A DNA stretch of 38,836 nt, taken from assembly GCA_017482485.1 (NCBI GenBank), contig JAFUMV010000072.1:1-38836 (forward strand), written 5' to 3'. This DNA is from Lachnospiraceae bacterium (GTDB taxonomy: Bacteria > Bacillota > Clostridia > Lachnospirales > Lachnospiraceae). The notes under the pieces were generated by a model. The model was not told the DNA's origin. It did no database searches and worked only from the letters and a program-made list of their open reading frames with translations. Shown piece after piece: positions 15,093 through 23,132 of this stretch. Positions within the stretch are counted from its first letter, which is position 1. Each line of letters opens with the position of its first letter. The translations under genes and the position numbers were made by a program.

Positions 15093-16571
15093 ATGAATGA
15101 GTCTTTGAAGATTTTATTTCCCATATTTTTTCCGATTGTGATGGGCCTTTTGCTTCTGTGCGGACAGACACCTAAGCGCGGCCGGACGATGACTCTCTAT
15201 ACGGGATGTGTGCTGATTATTACAGCGCTTTCCGTGTTGGGGCTTGTGACAGGGCCGGAAGTATCCTTTACGCTGTTTTATCTGACAGGCAGGCTGCCCG
15301 TGTATTTTCATCTGGACAGTATGGGAAAAATATTTGCTGCGGTAGTTTCTGTAGTATGGGTATTGGCCGGCTTTTTTTCCTTTGAATATATGAAAAAAGG
15401 AAAAGAACAAAAGCGGTTTTTCGGATTTTATTTAATGGTGTACGGCATTTTGATGGCGCTTGACTTTGCCGGAAATCTGATCACCTTTTACATATTTTAC
15501 GAAATGATGACTCTGCTGAGCATGCCTCTGGTTTTGCATGAGCGCACAAAAGAGGCGATTATGGCAGGTCTGAAATATCTGTTTTATTCCTTCTGCGGCG
15601 CATATATGGTGCTGTTTGGCCTGTATTTTGTCTATCGATATGCAAATACGCTGACTTTTACCGCAAAAGGTGTTCTGGATATGACTCTGGTAGAAGGAAA
15701 AGAAGGACTGCTTTTAGTGGCAGCGTTTTTCATGCTGCTGGGTTTCTCCGTAAAGGCGGGCATGTTTCCGATGCACGGCTGGCTGCCCACCGCGCATCCG
15801 GTGGCACCGGCACCGGCATCCGCAGCGTTGTCGGGCATTATTGTAAAAAGCGGTGTGCTGGGAATTATCCGCGTGGCTTATTACATTTTCGGTGCGGATT
15901 TCCTAAAAGGAACCTGGGTGCAGATTACACTGATCACTTTGAGCCTTGTGACCGTGTTTATGGGATCGATGCTGGCCTATCTGGAAAAGGGCCTCAAGAA
16001 ACGCCTTGCCTATTCCACCGTCAGTCAGGTGTCCTATATTTTATTTGGTCTGTTTCTATTCGACCAGACCGCAATGACAGGTTCCGTGCTGCATGTGGTT
16101 TTTCACGCATTCATTAAGTGCTGCCTGTTTCTGTGCGCCGGCGCGATCATTTATCAGACCGGGAAGCACAATGTGGACGAGCTTAGAGGAATCGGTAAAC
16201 AAATGCCTGTCACCATGTGGTGCTATACCATCTGTTCGCTGGCGCTGATCGGTATTCCGCCCGCCAGCGGGTTTATCAGCAAGTGGTATCTGTGCATTGG
16301 TGCCCTGCACACAAAGATGCCTGTGATTTCCTGGCTGGGGCCCGTAATTTTACTGGTGAGTGCACTGCTGACGGCCGGATATCTGCTTCCCATCACAATC
16401 AACGGATTTTTCCCGGGAGCAGATTATGACTATGCTGCGCTGGAGAAGAAAGAGCCTGCAAAACAGATGGTGATTCCGATTCTGATTCTGGCAGGATTGG
16501 CATTGATTCTGGGCATTGCTCCCGAGCTTTTAATGAATGGATTTTCGGCAATTGCCGGTCAGCTGATATAA
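15093..16571 (+). CDS. Second antiporter-like subunit (complex I NuoL/M family)
   Basis: The 492-residue protein has about 14 membrane spans. Charged residues of the ion channel are kept: Glu137 (FYEMMTL), Lys221 (FSVKAGMFPMHGWLP) and Lys252 (VKSGVLG). The HPVAPAPASA motif after GWLPTA is typical of NuoL/HyfB/Mrp-A-like proteins rather than MrpD. AGGAGAGG precedes ATG 15093. A second antiporter-like subunit is found in Mbs and Mbh relatives, but here two more follow, all in one orientation. No C-terminal extension is present. Which subunit sits where in the complex cannot be read from sequence. Confidence 0.88.
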   Translation: MNESLKILFPIFFPIVMGLLLLCGQTPKRGRTMTLYTGCVLIITALSVLGLVTGPEVSFTLFYLTGRLPVYFHLDSMGKIFAAVVSVVWVLAGFFSFEYMKKGKEQKRFFGFYLMVYGILMALDFAGNLITFYIFYEMMTLLSMPLVLHERTKEAIMAGLKYLFYSFCGAYMVLFGLYFVYRYANTLTFTAKGVLDMTLVEGKEGLLLVAAFFMLLGFSVKAGMFPMHGWLPTAHPVAPAPASAALSGIIVKSGVLGIIRVAYYIFGADFLKGTWVQITLITLSLVTVFMGSMLAYLEKGLKKRLAYSTVSQVSYILFGLFLFDQTAMTGSVLHVVFHAFIKCCLFLCAGAIIYQTGKHNVDELRGIGKQMPVTMWCYTICSLALIGIPPASGFISKWYLCIGALHTKMPVISWLGPVILLVSALLTAGYLLPITINGFFPGADYDYAALEKKEPAKQMVIPILILAGLALILGIAPELLMNGFSAIAGQLI

Positions 16572-16586
16572 AAAGGGGGTGCAGAG

Positions 16587-18062
16587 ATGAATCCTGTTAT
16601 GATGGTGGCTGCCATTTTGATGCCGATTCTGGGAGGCAGCCTTGTAATGGTAATTCCTTTCAAAAAAAGAACGCATATGCTGGCATATCTTGAGACCATT
16701 GTGCTGATTACAAGCGTCCTGGTATGGAGCATCATTTCGGAAGGTCCCACAGAGGCCATTCCGGTGGTGAAGTTTGTGAATAATCTTTCCCTTTCCTTTA
16801 AGCTGGACGGCTGCGGCATGGTTTTCTCGGGGCTGGTGAGTGCCCTGTGGCCGCTGGCAATGCTGTATTCCTTTGAGTACATGAAAAAGGAGAGCAATGA
16901 AAAGGTATTTTTCATGTTTTATACCATGACTTATGGTGTAACACTGGGAATTTCGTTTGCGGAAGATATGCTGACCATGTATTTCTTCTATGAGCTTCTG
17001 ACGCTGGTGACGGTGCCGCTGGTACTTCACACGCTGTCAAGGGAAGCGATTCTGGCGTCCAGAAAATATTTGTATTATTCTCTGGGCGGCGCGGCTTTTT
17101 CCTTCATCGGTCTTGTATTTTTAATGATTTACGGCTCCACGGTGAACTTCACCTATGGCGGGGTGCTGGATATGGAGACACTGGGGGATAAGGCGGACAC
17201 GCTGCTGCTCATTTATGTAATCGCATTTTTGGGATTTGGTGTAAAAGCTGCGGTATTTCCTTTCAACTCCTGGCTGCCCCAGGCGGGCGTGGCCCCCACA
17301 CCGGTTACGGCGCTTTTGCATGCCGTGGCAGTGGTAAAGGCGGGTGCCTTTGCAATCATCCGTCTGACCTATTACAGTTTCGGCGCAGATTTTTTACAGG
17401 GAACATGGGCACAGAATGTGGTGATGGGAATTGTCATTTTCACAATTGTCTATGGCTGCAGCCGTGCGCTGAAGGAGACGCATATCAAGCGCAGACTTGC
17501 TTATTCCACAATCAGCAACCTGTCCTATATTCTGTTTGGTGTGACCATGATGTCACCTCTGGGACTGGTAGGCGCCTTTGCACACATGATTTTCCATGCG
17601 GTGATGAAAATCTGTTCTTTCTTCTGTGCGGGTGCGATCATGCACCAGACGGACAAGCATTATGTGCATGAACTGGACGGGCTGGGCAGAAAGATGCCCA
17701 AAGTATTCGGCATCTTTACGGTTTCAGCGTTGGCCCTCATGGGCGTACCGGGACTGTGCGGATTTATCAGTAAATGGCAGTTGGCGAATGCGGCGGTTAT
17801 GAGCGAAAATGTGCTTTCTTATGTGGGCGTCGGTGCGCTGCTGGTATCGGCTCTGCTGACGGCAGTTTATATGCTTTCGATCGTGATTCGGGCATTTTTC
17901 CCGCCGGAAGGGTTTGATATGGAAAAGATTGCCGGATATAAGGATCCCAACTGGCTCATGCTGTTTCCTTTGTTTGTGTTTGCGGTGTTTATTGTGATTT
18001 TCGGAGTCGGTTCGGAATCACTGATCCGGTTTTTTACGGATATAGCCAACGGGGTGATGTGA
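16587..18062 (+). CDS. Third antiporter-like subunit (complex I NuoL/M family)
   Basis: The 491-residue paralogue has the same span pattern as the gene before it. Ion-path residues Glu136 (FFYELLTL), Lys220 (FGVKAAVFPFNSWLP) and Lys251 (VVKAGAF) are kept, but the loop after SWLPQA reads GVAPTPVTALLHA rather than HPVAPAPASA, so it is a distinct paralogue and not a recent copy. The N-terminal 60 residues are also different. AAAGGGGGTG lies ahead of ATG 16587. It ends one base before the next gene's ATG, so the two are translationally coupled. Confidence 0.88.
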   Translation: MNPVMMVAAILMPILGGSLVMVIPFKKRTHMLAYLETIVLITSVLVWSIISEGPTEAIPVVKFVNNLSLSFKLDGCGMVFSGLVSALWPLAMLYSFEYMKKESNEKVFFMFYTMTYGVTLGISFAEDMLTMYFFYELLTLVTVPLVLHTLSREAILASRKYLYYSLGGAAFSFIGLVFLMIYGSTVNFTYGGVLDMETLGDKADTLLLIYVIAFLGFGVKAAVFPFNSWLPQAGVAPTPVTALLHAVAVVKAGAFAIIRLTYYSFGADFLQGTWAQNVVMGIVIFTIVYGCSRALKETHIKRRLAYSTISNLSYILFGVTMMSPLGLVGAFAHMIFHAVMKICSFFCAGAIMHQTDKHYVHELDGLGRKMPKVFGIFTVSALALMGVPGLCGFISKWQLANAAVMSENVLSYVGVGALLVSALLTAVYMLSIVIRAFFPPEGFDMEKIAGYKDPNWLMLFPLFVFAVFIVIFGVGSESLIRFFTDIANGVM

Positions 18063-18063
18063 T

Positions 18064-20223
18064 ATGGGAAAACATTATAGTTTACTGTTTTTGCTGCTCT
18101 GGCCCTTTGCGGGAGCTGCAGCTTCCTGGCTGATCGGCCGTAAGAGCAAAGAGAAGAGAAACCTGCTGGCACAGGCCGTGGCAGTGGTGGAATGCATTGC
18201 CTTTCTTGTGCTGTTTATCATTTTCTTTGCGGGAATTGACGGCGGATATCGGCAGATGTATTTGAAATGTCCGGGTTTTGGCATGGGATTGAAACTGTGC
18301 CTGGACGGATTCCGTTCTCTTTACTGTCTGGTAGCATCCTTTATGTGGATGATGACCACACTTTTTTCCGAAGAATATTTCGGACATTATCGGAACCGGA
18401 ACAGATATTATCTGTTTTTGCTTCTGACGCTGGGCGCAACGGTGGGTGTGTTCTTATCCGCTGATTTGTATACAACCTTTATTTTCTTTGAGATCATGTC
18501 CTTTACTTCTTATGTATGGGTGGCACATGATGAGACAAAATCGTCCCTGCGGGCGGCGGAGACATATCTTGCCGTAGCAGTGGTGGGCGGCCTGGTGATG
18601 CTGATGGGTCTGTTTTTGCTTTATGATATGTTCGGCACGCTGGAAATCAGTGAATTGGGCAGAAGAATTATCTCCCTGCGGGCGGCCTCCGCTGTGCCCG
18701 CTGTTTCGGGAGAAGAAGTTTTTGGAGCGTTGTCCTTTTCCAAAACAAGGCTGTATGTGGCAGGCGGTTGTCTTTTGTTTGGCTTCGGCGCAAAAGCGGG
18801 CGCATTTCCGCTGCATATCTGGCTGCCCAAGGCGCATCCGGTGGCACCTGCACCGGCCAGCGCACTTTTGTCCGGTATTTTGACAAAAGCAGGCATTTTC
18901 GGTATTGTGGCCGTAACCTCATCTTTGTTTTTATATGATGGAAAATGGGGCGCGTTTCTGCTTTTGATCGGCGTTTTAACCATGGTAGTGGGAGCTGTTT
19001 TGGCGGTATTTTCCATCGATTTAAAGCGCACGCTGGCATGTTCCTCCGTTTCTCAGATCGGATTTATTCTGACAGGCATCGGCATGATGGTGCTTTTGGG
19101 AACGGAAAACGGTCTGGCTGCGAGAGGAAGCCTTCTGCACATGGTGAACCACTCTCTGTTCAAGCTGATCCTGTTTATGACGGCCGGTGCGGTATTCATG
19201 AAAATCCATAAGCTGGACTTAAATGAAATCAAAGGTTTCGGCAGAGGAAAGTACTTTTTGCAGGCAGTATTTCTGGCAGGCGCGCTGGGAATTGCCGGCG
19301 TTCCGGGATTTTCCGGTTATGTCAGCAAGACGCTGATTCACGAATCCATCGTGGAGTACAGAAATATTGCAGCATCAGAAAGCCTGGTATGGGCGAACAA
19401 TGCTTTTACCGCATTTTTCACCTCTTCCGCCTGGCTGGGAATCGTTGAATGGCTGTTTTTGATCAGCGGCGGTCTTACCGCAGCATATATGCTTAAACTG
19501 TATGTTGTTCTTTTTGTAGAAAAAAATGACAGCACCCAGACGCAGCTCAAATATGACGCCATCCGCCCGAATTTTATGGGGATAAAGAGCAAAATTGCGC
19601 TGGGCGGCAGCGCGGTGCTGATTCCGATTCTCGGTCTTTTGCCCCATCAGCTGATGGACCACTTCGCAGAGCTTGGAGAAGGATTTTTCGGCAGCAGCGG
19701 TGTGACGGAGGAAATTTCCTATTTCAGCATTGAAAATCTGAAAGGCGCACTGATTTCTCTGGCAATCGGCGCACTGGTTTATTTCGGCTTTGTTCGTCCG
19801 GTTCTGACAAAGAAGGAAGGAGAAAAGCGGATCTATTTAAACAGATGGCCGCAGTGGCTGGATCTGGAAAACCTGGTTTACAGACCGCTTCTGTGTACGG
19901 TGCTGCCGCTGATTTTCGGCACAGCTTCCAGATTTCTGGATCGCCTTCTGGACAGCATCGTTGTTCTGCTTCGCAAAACCATTTATCGTGACAGCCCGAT
20001 ACCGCACGAACTGGATGAAGGCAACTGGCTGACCTATACGGCAGGAAGCTTTATCGATTCGGCAGAGACTGTGCTTCACAGGAAAACAGATTATAAGCAC
20101 AAGTTCGCGATGATTTATGAGGATTTGTCGGAAAACAGCATCATTATCGGAAGAAGCCTTTCCTTCGGTCTGTTCATGGCCTGTGTCGGACTGCTTTTGA
20201 CACTGTTGTATCTGTTGTTGTAA
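18064..20223 (+). CDS. Fourth antiporter-like subunit, long NuoL/HyfB-type with C-terminal extension
   Basis: The 719-residue protein has an N-terminal antiporter domain (1-480) with Glu143 (FFEIMSF), Lys244 (FGAKAGAFPLHIWLP) and Lys275 (LTKAG), then HPVAPAPASA at 258-267. Beyond 480 it has roughly 240 extra residues with three or more hydrophobic spans (near 505-525, 565-585 and 695-719) and amphipathic stretches, similar in position to the lateral helix of NuoL that braces the neighbouring antiporter subunits. It is the last gene of the antiporter cluster and stops with TAA at 20221-20223. Its length and end position suggest it is the distal clamp of the membrane arm; this is inference from NuoL. 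Confidence 0.85.
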   Translation: MGKHYSLLFLLLWPFAGAAASWLIGRKSKEKRNLLAQAVAVVECIAFLVLFIIFFAGIDGGYRQMYLKCPGFGMGLKLCLDGFRSLYCLVASFMWMMTTLFSEEYFGHYRNRNRYYLFLLLTLGATVGVFLSADLYTTFIFFEIMSFTSYVWVAHDETKSSLRAAETYLAVAVVGGLVMLMGLFLLYDMFGTLEISELGRRIISLRAASAVPAVSGEEVFGALSFSKTRLYVAGGCLLFGFGAKAGAFPLHIWLPKAHPVAPAPASALLSGILTKAGIFGIVAVTSSLFLYDGKWGAFLLLIGVLTMVVGAVLAVFSIDLKRTLACSSVSQIGFILTGIGMMVLLGTENGLAARGSLLHMVNHSLFKLILFMTAGAVFMKIHKLDLNEIKGFGRGKYFLQAVFLAGALGIAGVPGFSGYVSKTLIHESIVEYRNIAASESLVWANNAFTAFFTSSAWLGIVEWLFLISGGLTAAYMLKLYVVLFVEKNDSTQTQLKYDAIRPNFMGIKSKIALGGSAVLIPILGLLPHQLMDHFAELGEGFFGSSGVTEEISYFSIENLKGALISLAIGALVYFGFVRPVLTKKEGEKRIYLNRWPQWLDLENLVYRPLLCTVLPLIFGTASRFLDRLLDSIVVLLRKTIYRDSPIPHELDEGNWLTYTAGSFIDSAETVLHRKTDYKHKFAMIYEDLSENSIIIGRSLSFGLFMACVGLLLTLLYLLL

Positions 20224-20243
20224 AATAATATGGACCCCTTGTA

Positions 20244-20319
20244 CCCTGAGGGGACTGATGGAGAAGCGCCCTGCGAGTCAGAGGCGCTTCTGATGTTGAT
20301 GTGCCCGGCAGGCGCACAT
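20244..20319 (+). promoter_or_regulatory. Stacked hairpins between the antiporter operon and thpR
   Basis: The 112-base gap holds AGAAGCGCC (20262-20270) paired with GGCGCTTCT (20283-20291), and ATGTGC (20299-20304) paired with GCACAT (20314-20319). Neither is followed by a T-run, so they look like an mRNA processing or attenuation structure more than a terminator. No clear promoter is visible, which leaves thpR plausibly cotranscribed. Confidence 0.4.
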
Positions 20320-20335
20320 TCTGTGGAGGTGCAAA

Positions 20336-20884
20336 ATGAGACTTTTCATCGCATTGGGATTTTCGGAAGAGAACAAAGAACAGCTTTACAGTGTGACCAA
20401 GCAGCTGCGCGGGCAGGCGCTGCAGGGAAATACGACGAAAAAAGAAAACCTGCATCTGACGCTGGCATTTATCGGAGAGGTGCCGAATCCTGTCTATAAA
20501 AAGACCTGCGCTGTGATGGACGTGTTAACGGCGGAACCTTTTGAAATGGTATTTGACCGTTTCGGAAAGTTCAACCAGCAGGAGGGCACACTTTACTGGA
20601 TCGGCTCAGGCAAAAATCCGGCTCTTGAGAGCCTGCAGAAAAAACTGATAACTGCGCTGAAACAGAATCAGATTCCGGTGGATGAAAAAACCTTCAGGCC
20701 TCACATCACACTGGGCAGAAGAATGGTGATGGAAGATGGCTTTTCGGAAGCTGCATTTGGAGAAAAGCTTGTTCCCATCAGACAGAAGGTGACCTCGGTC
20801 AGTCTCATGAAGTCTGAGAGAATCGGCGGAAAGCTTGTGTATACAGAAGTTTATAAGAGGAAATTTCCTGTGACAATACGCTAG
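20336..20884 (+). CDS. thpR: RNA 2',3'-cyclic phosphodiesterase (2H/LigT family)
   Basis: The 182-residue protein has the two histidine motifs of the 2H phosphoesterase fold: HLTLAF near residue 39 and HITLGR near residue 124. LigT/ThpR enzymes open 2',3'-cyclic phosphates at RNA ends to 2'-phosphates and can reversibly form 2'-5' linkages in tRNA halves. The MRLFIALGF start is typical, and GGAGGTG lies six bases before ATG 20336. Length is normal. It closes the run that began with trmB and ends before a strong terminator. No link to the antiporter is apparent. Confidence 0.92.
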   Translation: MRLFIALGFSEENKEQLYSVTKQLRGQALQGNTTKKENLHLTLAFIGEVPNPVYKKTCAVMDVLTAEPFEMVFDRFGKFNQQEGTLYWIGSGKNPALESLQKKLITALKQNQIPVDEKTFRPHITLGRRMVMEDGFSEAAFGEKLVPIRQKVTSVSLMKSERIGGKLVYTEVYKRKFPVTIR

Positions 20885-20916
20885 GAATTTATTGATTCGA
20901 CATAAATTCGATGAGA

Positions 20917-20954
20917 GGGCATACAGAAATAAAATTTTCTGTATGTCCCTTTTT
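20917..20954 (+). terminator. Rho-independent terminator after thpR
   Basis: GGGCATACAGAAA pairs with TTTCTGTATGTCCC (one slipped base) and is followed by five T. It closes the trmB-Mrp-thpR transcription unit. Confidence 0.88.
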
Positions 20955-20982
20955 GTTTTCCTGGAGCAAAATCAGTTGATTT

Positions 20983-21011
20983 TTGACAATTTATTCCAAA
21001 AAAGGTAAAAT
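20983..21011 (+). promoter_or_regulatory. Near-consensus promoter for the ibrA-ibrB pair
   Basis: TTGACA (20983-20988) and TAAAAT (21006-21011) are exactly 17 bases apart, ending 37 bases before the ibrA start. The -35 is perfect and the -10 differs at one position, which suggests strong, constitutive expression. The spacer and flanks are A/T-rich. Confidence 0.75.
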
Positions 21012-21048
21012 AAGGTAATACGCTTTGGGGGAAAACAGGAGTCGGAAA

Positions 21049-22368
21049 ATGGAGAAAAAGTATCTGGACATCAATGTATATGAAGCGCTGCAGCAGCGGT
21101 TTGATTTTATTTTTCGGGAATTTGATAATATTTATGTTTCCTTCAGCGGCGGTAAGGACAGCGGACTTCTGGTACATCTCATCATGGATTACATGAAGCA
21201 GAATAAGATCCGGAAGAGAATCGGGATTTTTCATCAGGATTTTGAGGCGCAGTACCACTTCACAACAGAATATGTGGAGCAGGTATTTGATATGTATGAG
21301 TCGAGAGTGGAGCCTTACTGGGTATGTCTGCCGATGACGGTGCGCAGCGCGATGAGCAATTTTCAGACATACTGGTATCCCTGGGACGATACGAAGAAAG
21401 AAATCTGGGTCCGGCCCCTGCCGAACAGGCCATATGTAATTCATATGGGGAAAAATCCGTTCAGTCTGTATAAATACAGAATGCTGGAGGAAGACCTGGC
21501 AAAGCAGTTCGGACGATGGTATAAGCAGATTCATGCCAACAAAAAGACAATTTGTCTTTTGGGAATGCGGGCGGATGAGTCTCTGCAGCGTTACAGCGGT
21601 TTTTTAAACAAGAAAAACGGATACGGAGGGCAGTGCTGGATTTCTCAGCAGTTCAAGGACGTATGGACGGGCTCTCCGCTGTATGACTGGTCCACCTCCG
21701 ATGTGTGGACGGCCTATTTTAAATTCGGATATCCTTATAACAAGTTATACGACCTGTATTATAAAGCGGGAGTGAAGCCCTCTCAGATGCGCGTTGCTTC
21801 TCCGTTTAACGACTGGGCCAAGGAGGCGCTGAATCTGTACCGGGTGCTGGAGCCGGAAACCTGGACCAGGCTGGTGGGCAGGGTGCAGGGCGCAAATTTC
21901 ACCTCTATTTATGCAAAAACAAAGGCCATGGGGTACCGTAACATCACCCTGCCGGAGGGACATACATGGAAATCCTATACGCTGTTTTTGCTGGACACAT
22001 TGCCGGTAAGACTGCGCAATAACTATATTAAGAAATTCCAGACTTCCATTGAATTCTGGCACAATACGGGCGGCGGACTTTCCGTGGAAACCATTAAGGA
22101 GCTGCAGGAAAAGGGCTATAAGATTGCGCTGAACGGAGTTTCAAACTACACGCTGGATAAAAAGTCGCGGGTGGTTTTTATGCAGCCCATTCCCGATCAT
22201 ACGGATGATATCAAATCGACCAGGGATGTGCCGTCCTGGAAGAGAATGTGTTATTGCATTCTGAAAAATGACCATCTGTGCCGTTTCATGGGGTTTGGCC
22301 TTTTGAGGGAAGATAAAAAAAGAGTTGAATTGATCAAAGAAAAGTACGGAAAACTGGAGGGAATCTGA
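21049..22368 (+). CDS. ibrA: IbrA-like protein: PAPS-reductase/ATP-pyrophosphatase (DUF3440)
   Basis: The 439-residue cytoplasmic protein has a PP-loop SGGKDS at 33-38, which binds ATP and activates a substrate by adenylation, as in PAPS reductases, sulphur-transfer enzymes and DndC. The rest follows the IbrA/YbdN (DUF3440) plan, with LLGMRADES and the WTAYFKFG segment in the middle. It overlaps ibrB by one base (TGATG), as ibrA/ibrB do in Escherichia coli, where the pair influences expression of immunoglobulin-binding prophage proteins by an unknown mechanism. ATG 21049 is chosen for the AGGAG eight bases upstream; a TTG at 21025 has no site. The reaction and substrate are unknown; DNA or nucleotide modification is a reasonable guess from the ParB-like partner. 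Confidence 0.85.
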   Translation: MEKKYLDINVYEALQQRFDFIFREFDNIYVSFSGGKDSGLLVHLIMDYMKQNKIRKRIGIFHQDFEAQYHFTTEYVEQVFDMYESRVEPYWVCLPMTVRSAMSNFQTYWYPWDDTKKEIWVRPLPNRPYVIHMGKNPFSLYKYRMLEEDLAKQFGRWYKQIHANKKTICLLGMRADESLQRYSGFLNKKNGYGGQCWISQQFKDVWTGSPLYDWSTSDVWTAYFKFGYPYNKLYDLYYKAGVKPSQMRVASPFNDWAKEALNLYRVLEPETWTRLVGRVQGANFTSIYAKTKAMGYRNITLPEGHTWKSYTLFLLDTLPVRLRNNYIKKFQTSIEFWHNTGGGLSVETIKELQEKGYKIALNGVSNYTLDKKSRVVFMQPIPDHTDDIKSTRDVPSWKRMCYCILKNDHLCRFMGFGLLREDKKRVELIKEKYGKLEGI

Positions 22369-22961
22369 TGAAATTCGTAAGCCCTGTATACAACATCGTT
22401 CGTGTACCTATTGAAAAAATCGAACCTAACAGCTATAATCCCAATGCCGTTGCACCGCCGGAAATGCGCCTTTTATATGACAGTATCAAAGAGGACGGCT
22501 ATACGATGCCCATTGTCTGTTATTATAACAGCAAAAAGGATACATATATCATTGTGGACGGCTTTCATCGTTACAGAATCATGCTGGATTATCCCGATAT
22601 TTATGAAAGGGAGGAAGGAAAGCTGCCCGTCTCTGTGATCAACAAGCCTCTTGATCAGCGGATGGCCAGCACAATCCGTCATAACCGGGCCCGCGGTTCT
22701 CATGATGTGGAGCTGATGAGCAACATTGTAAAGGAACTCCACGAAATCGGCAGAAGCGATGCCTGGATTTCCAGGCATTTGGGCATGGATCGGGATGAAA
22801 TTCTGCGTTTAAAGCAGCTCACAGGTCTGACAGAGCTGTTTAGAGAAACGGATTTCGGAAAGTCCTGGGTGCCGATGACAAAAGAAGATGTGGAAAAGCT
22901 GGACAGTCTGGAGAATCCGGAGACTCCAGGGAAAAAGGAGCAGCAATTTGCAGTTTTGTAA
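22368..22961 (+). CDS. ibrB: IbrB-like ParB-domain protein
   Basis: The 197-residue protein has an N-terminal ParB/Srx fold (about 10-105) with the IEPNSYNPN entry strand near 18-26 and the DGFHRYR core at 64-70, the nucleotide-binding box of the family. Residues 125-153 form a helix-turn-helix-like segment (AWISRHLGMDRDEILRL), so it may bind DNA. ParB folds hydrolyse or bind CTP/ATP or act as nucleases, and in this family they always travel with an IbrA-type PP-loop enzyme. Start ATG shares one base with the ibrA stop, so the two are made together. Function is unresolved: regulator, nucleotide-dependent switch and modification enzyme remain open. Confidence 0.82.
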   Translation: MKFVSPVYNIVRVPIEKIEPNSYNPNAVAPPEMRLLYDSIKEDGYTMPIVCYYNSKKDTYIIVDGFHRYRIMLDYPDIYEREEGKLPVSVINKPLDQRMASTIRHNRARGSHDVELMSNIVKELHEIGRSDAWISRHLGMDRDEILRLKQLTGLTELFRETDFGKSWVPMTKEDVEKLDSLENPETPGKKEQQFAVL

Positions 22962-23039
22962 ACTACTTTCAAAAATAAGCCTTTAAATTGAAAATGAATC
23001 GAAAAAAAGCAGGATAAAGTAGTGCATTTTGCGCAAAAT
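22961..23039. promoter_or_regulatory. Nested palindromes upstream of the DUF4127 gene
   Basis: ACTACTTT (22961-22968) is mirrored by AAAGTAGT (23016-23023), and the latter is followed at once by a perfect 14-base palindrome ATTTTGCGCAAAAT (23026-23039), 33 bases ahead of the -35. The 14-mer has the A/T-arm, GCGC-centre look of a repressor or activator operator. Confidence 0.5.
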
Positions 23040-23071
23040 CCGAATCTGGATTCTAAAGGATTGCGGAATGG

Positions 23072-23100
23072 TTGTGAAGCAACGGGCGGCAGTTTATAAT
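23072..23100 (+). promoter_or_regulatory. Promoter of the DUF4127-glycosidase unit
   Basis: TTGTGA (23072-23077) and a perfect TATAAT (23095-23100) are 17 bases apart and end 32 bases before the start codon. The 14-base palindrome upstream would suit an activator site. Confidence 0.7.
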
Positions 23101-23132
23101 CAATCTGGACAGAGATCCCGGAGGTAAATGAG

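Noticed and set aside
20224-22961. Hydrogenase or Rnf-type redox subunits downstream of the antiporter cluster
   Set aside because: The genes after the cluster are thpR and ibrAB. No NiFe-hydrogenase CxxC pairs, NuoH-like or flavin-binding subunits are present nearby.
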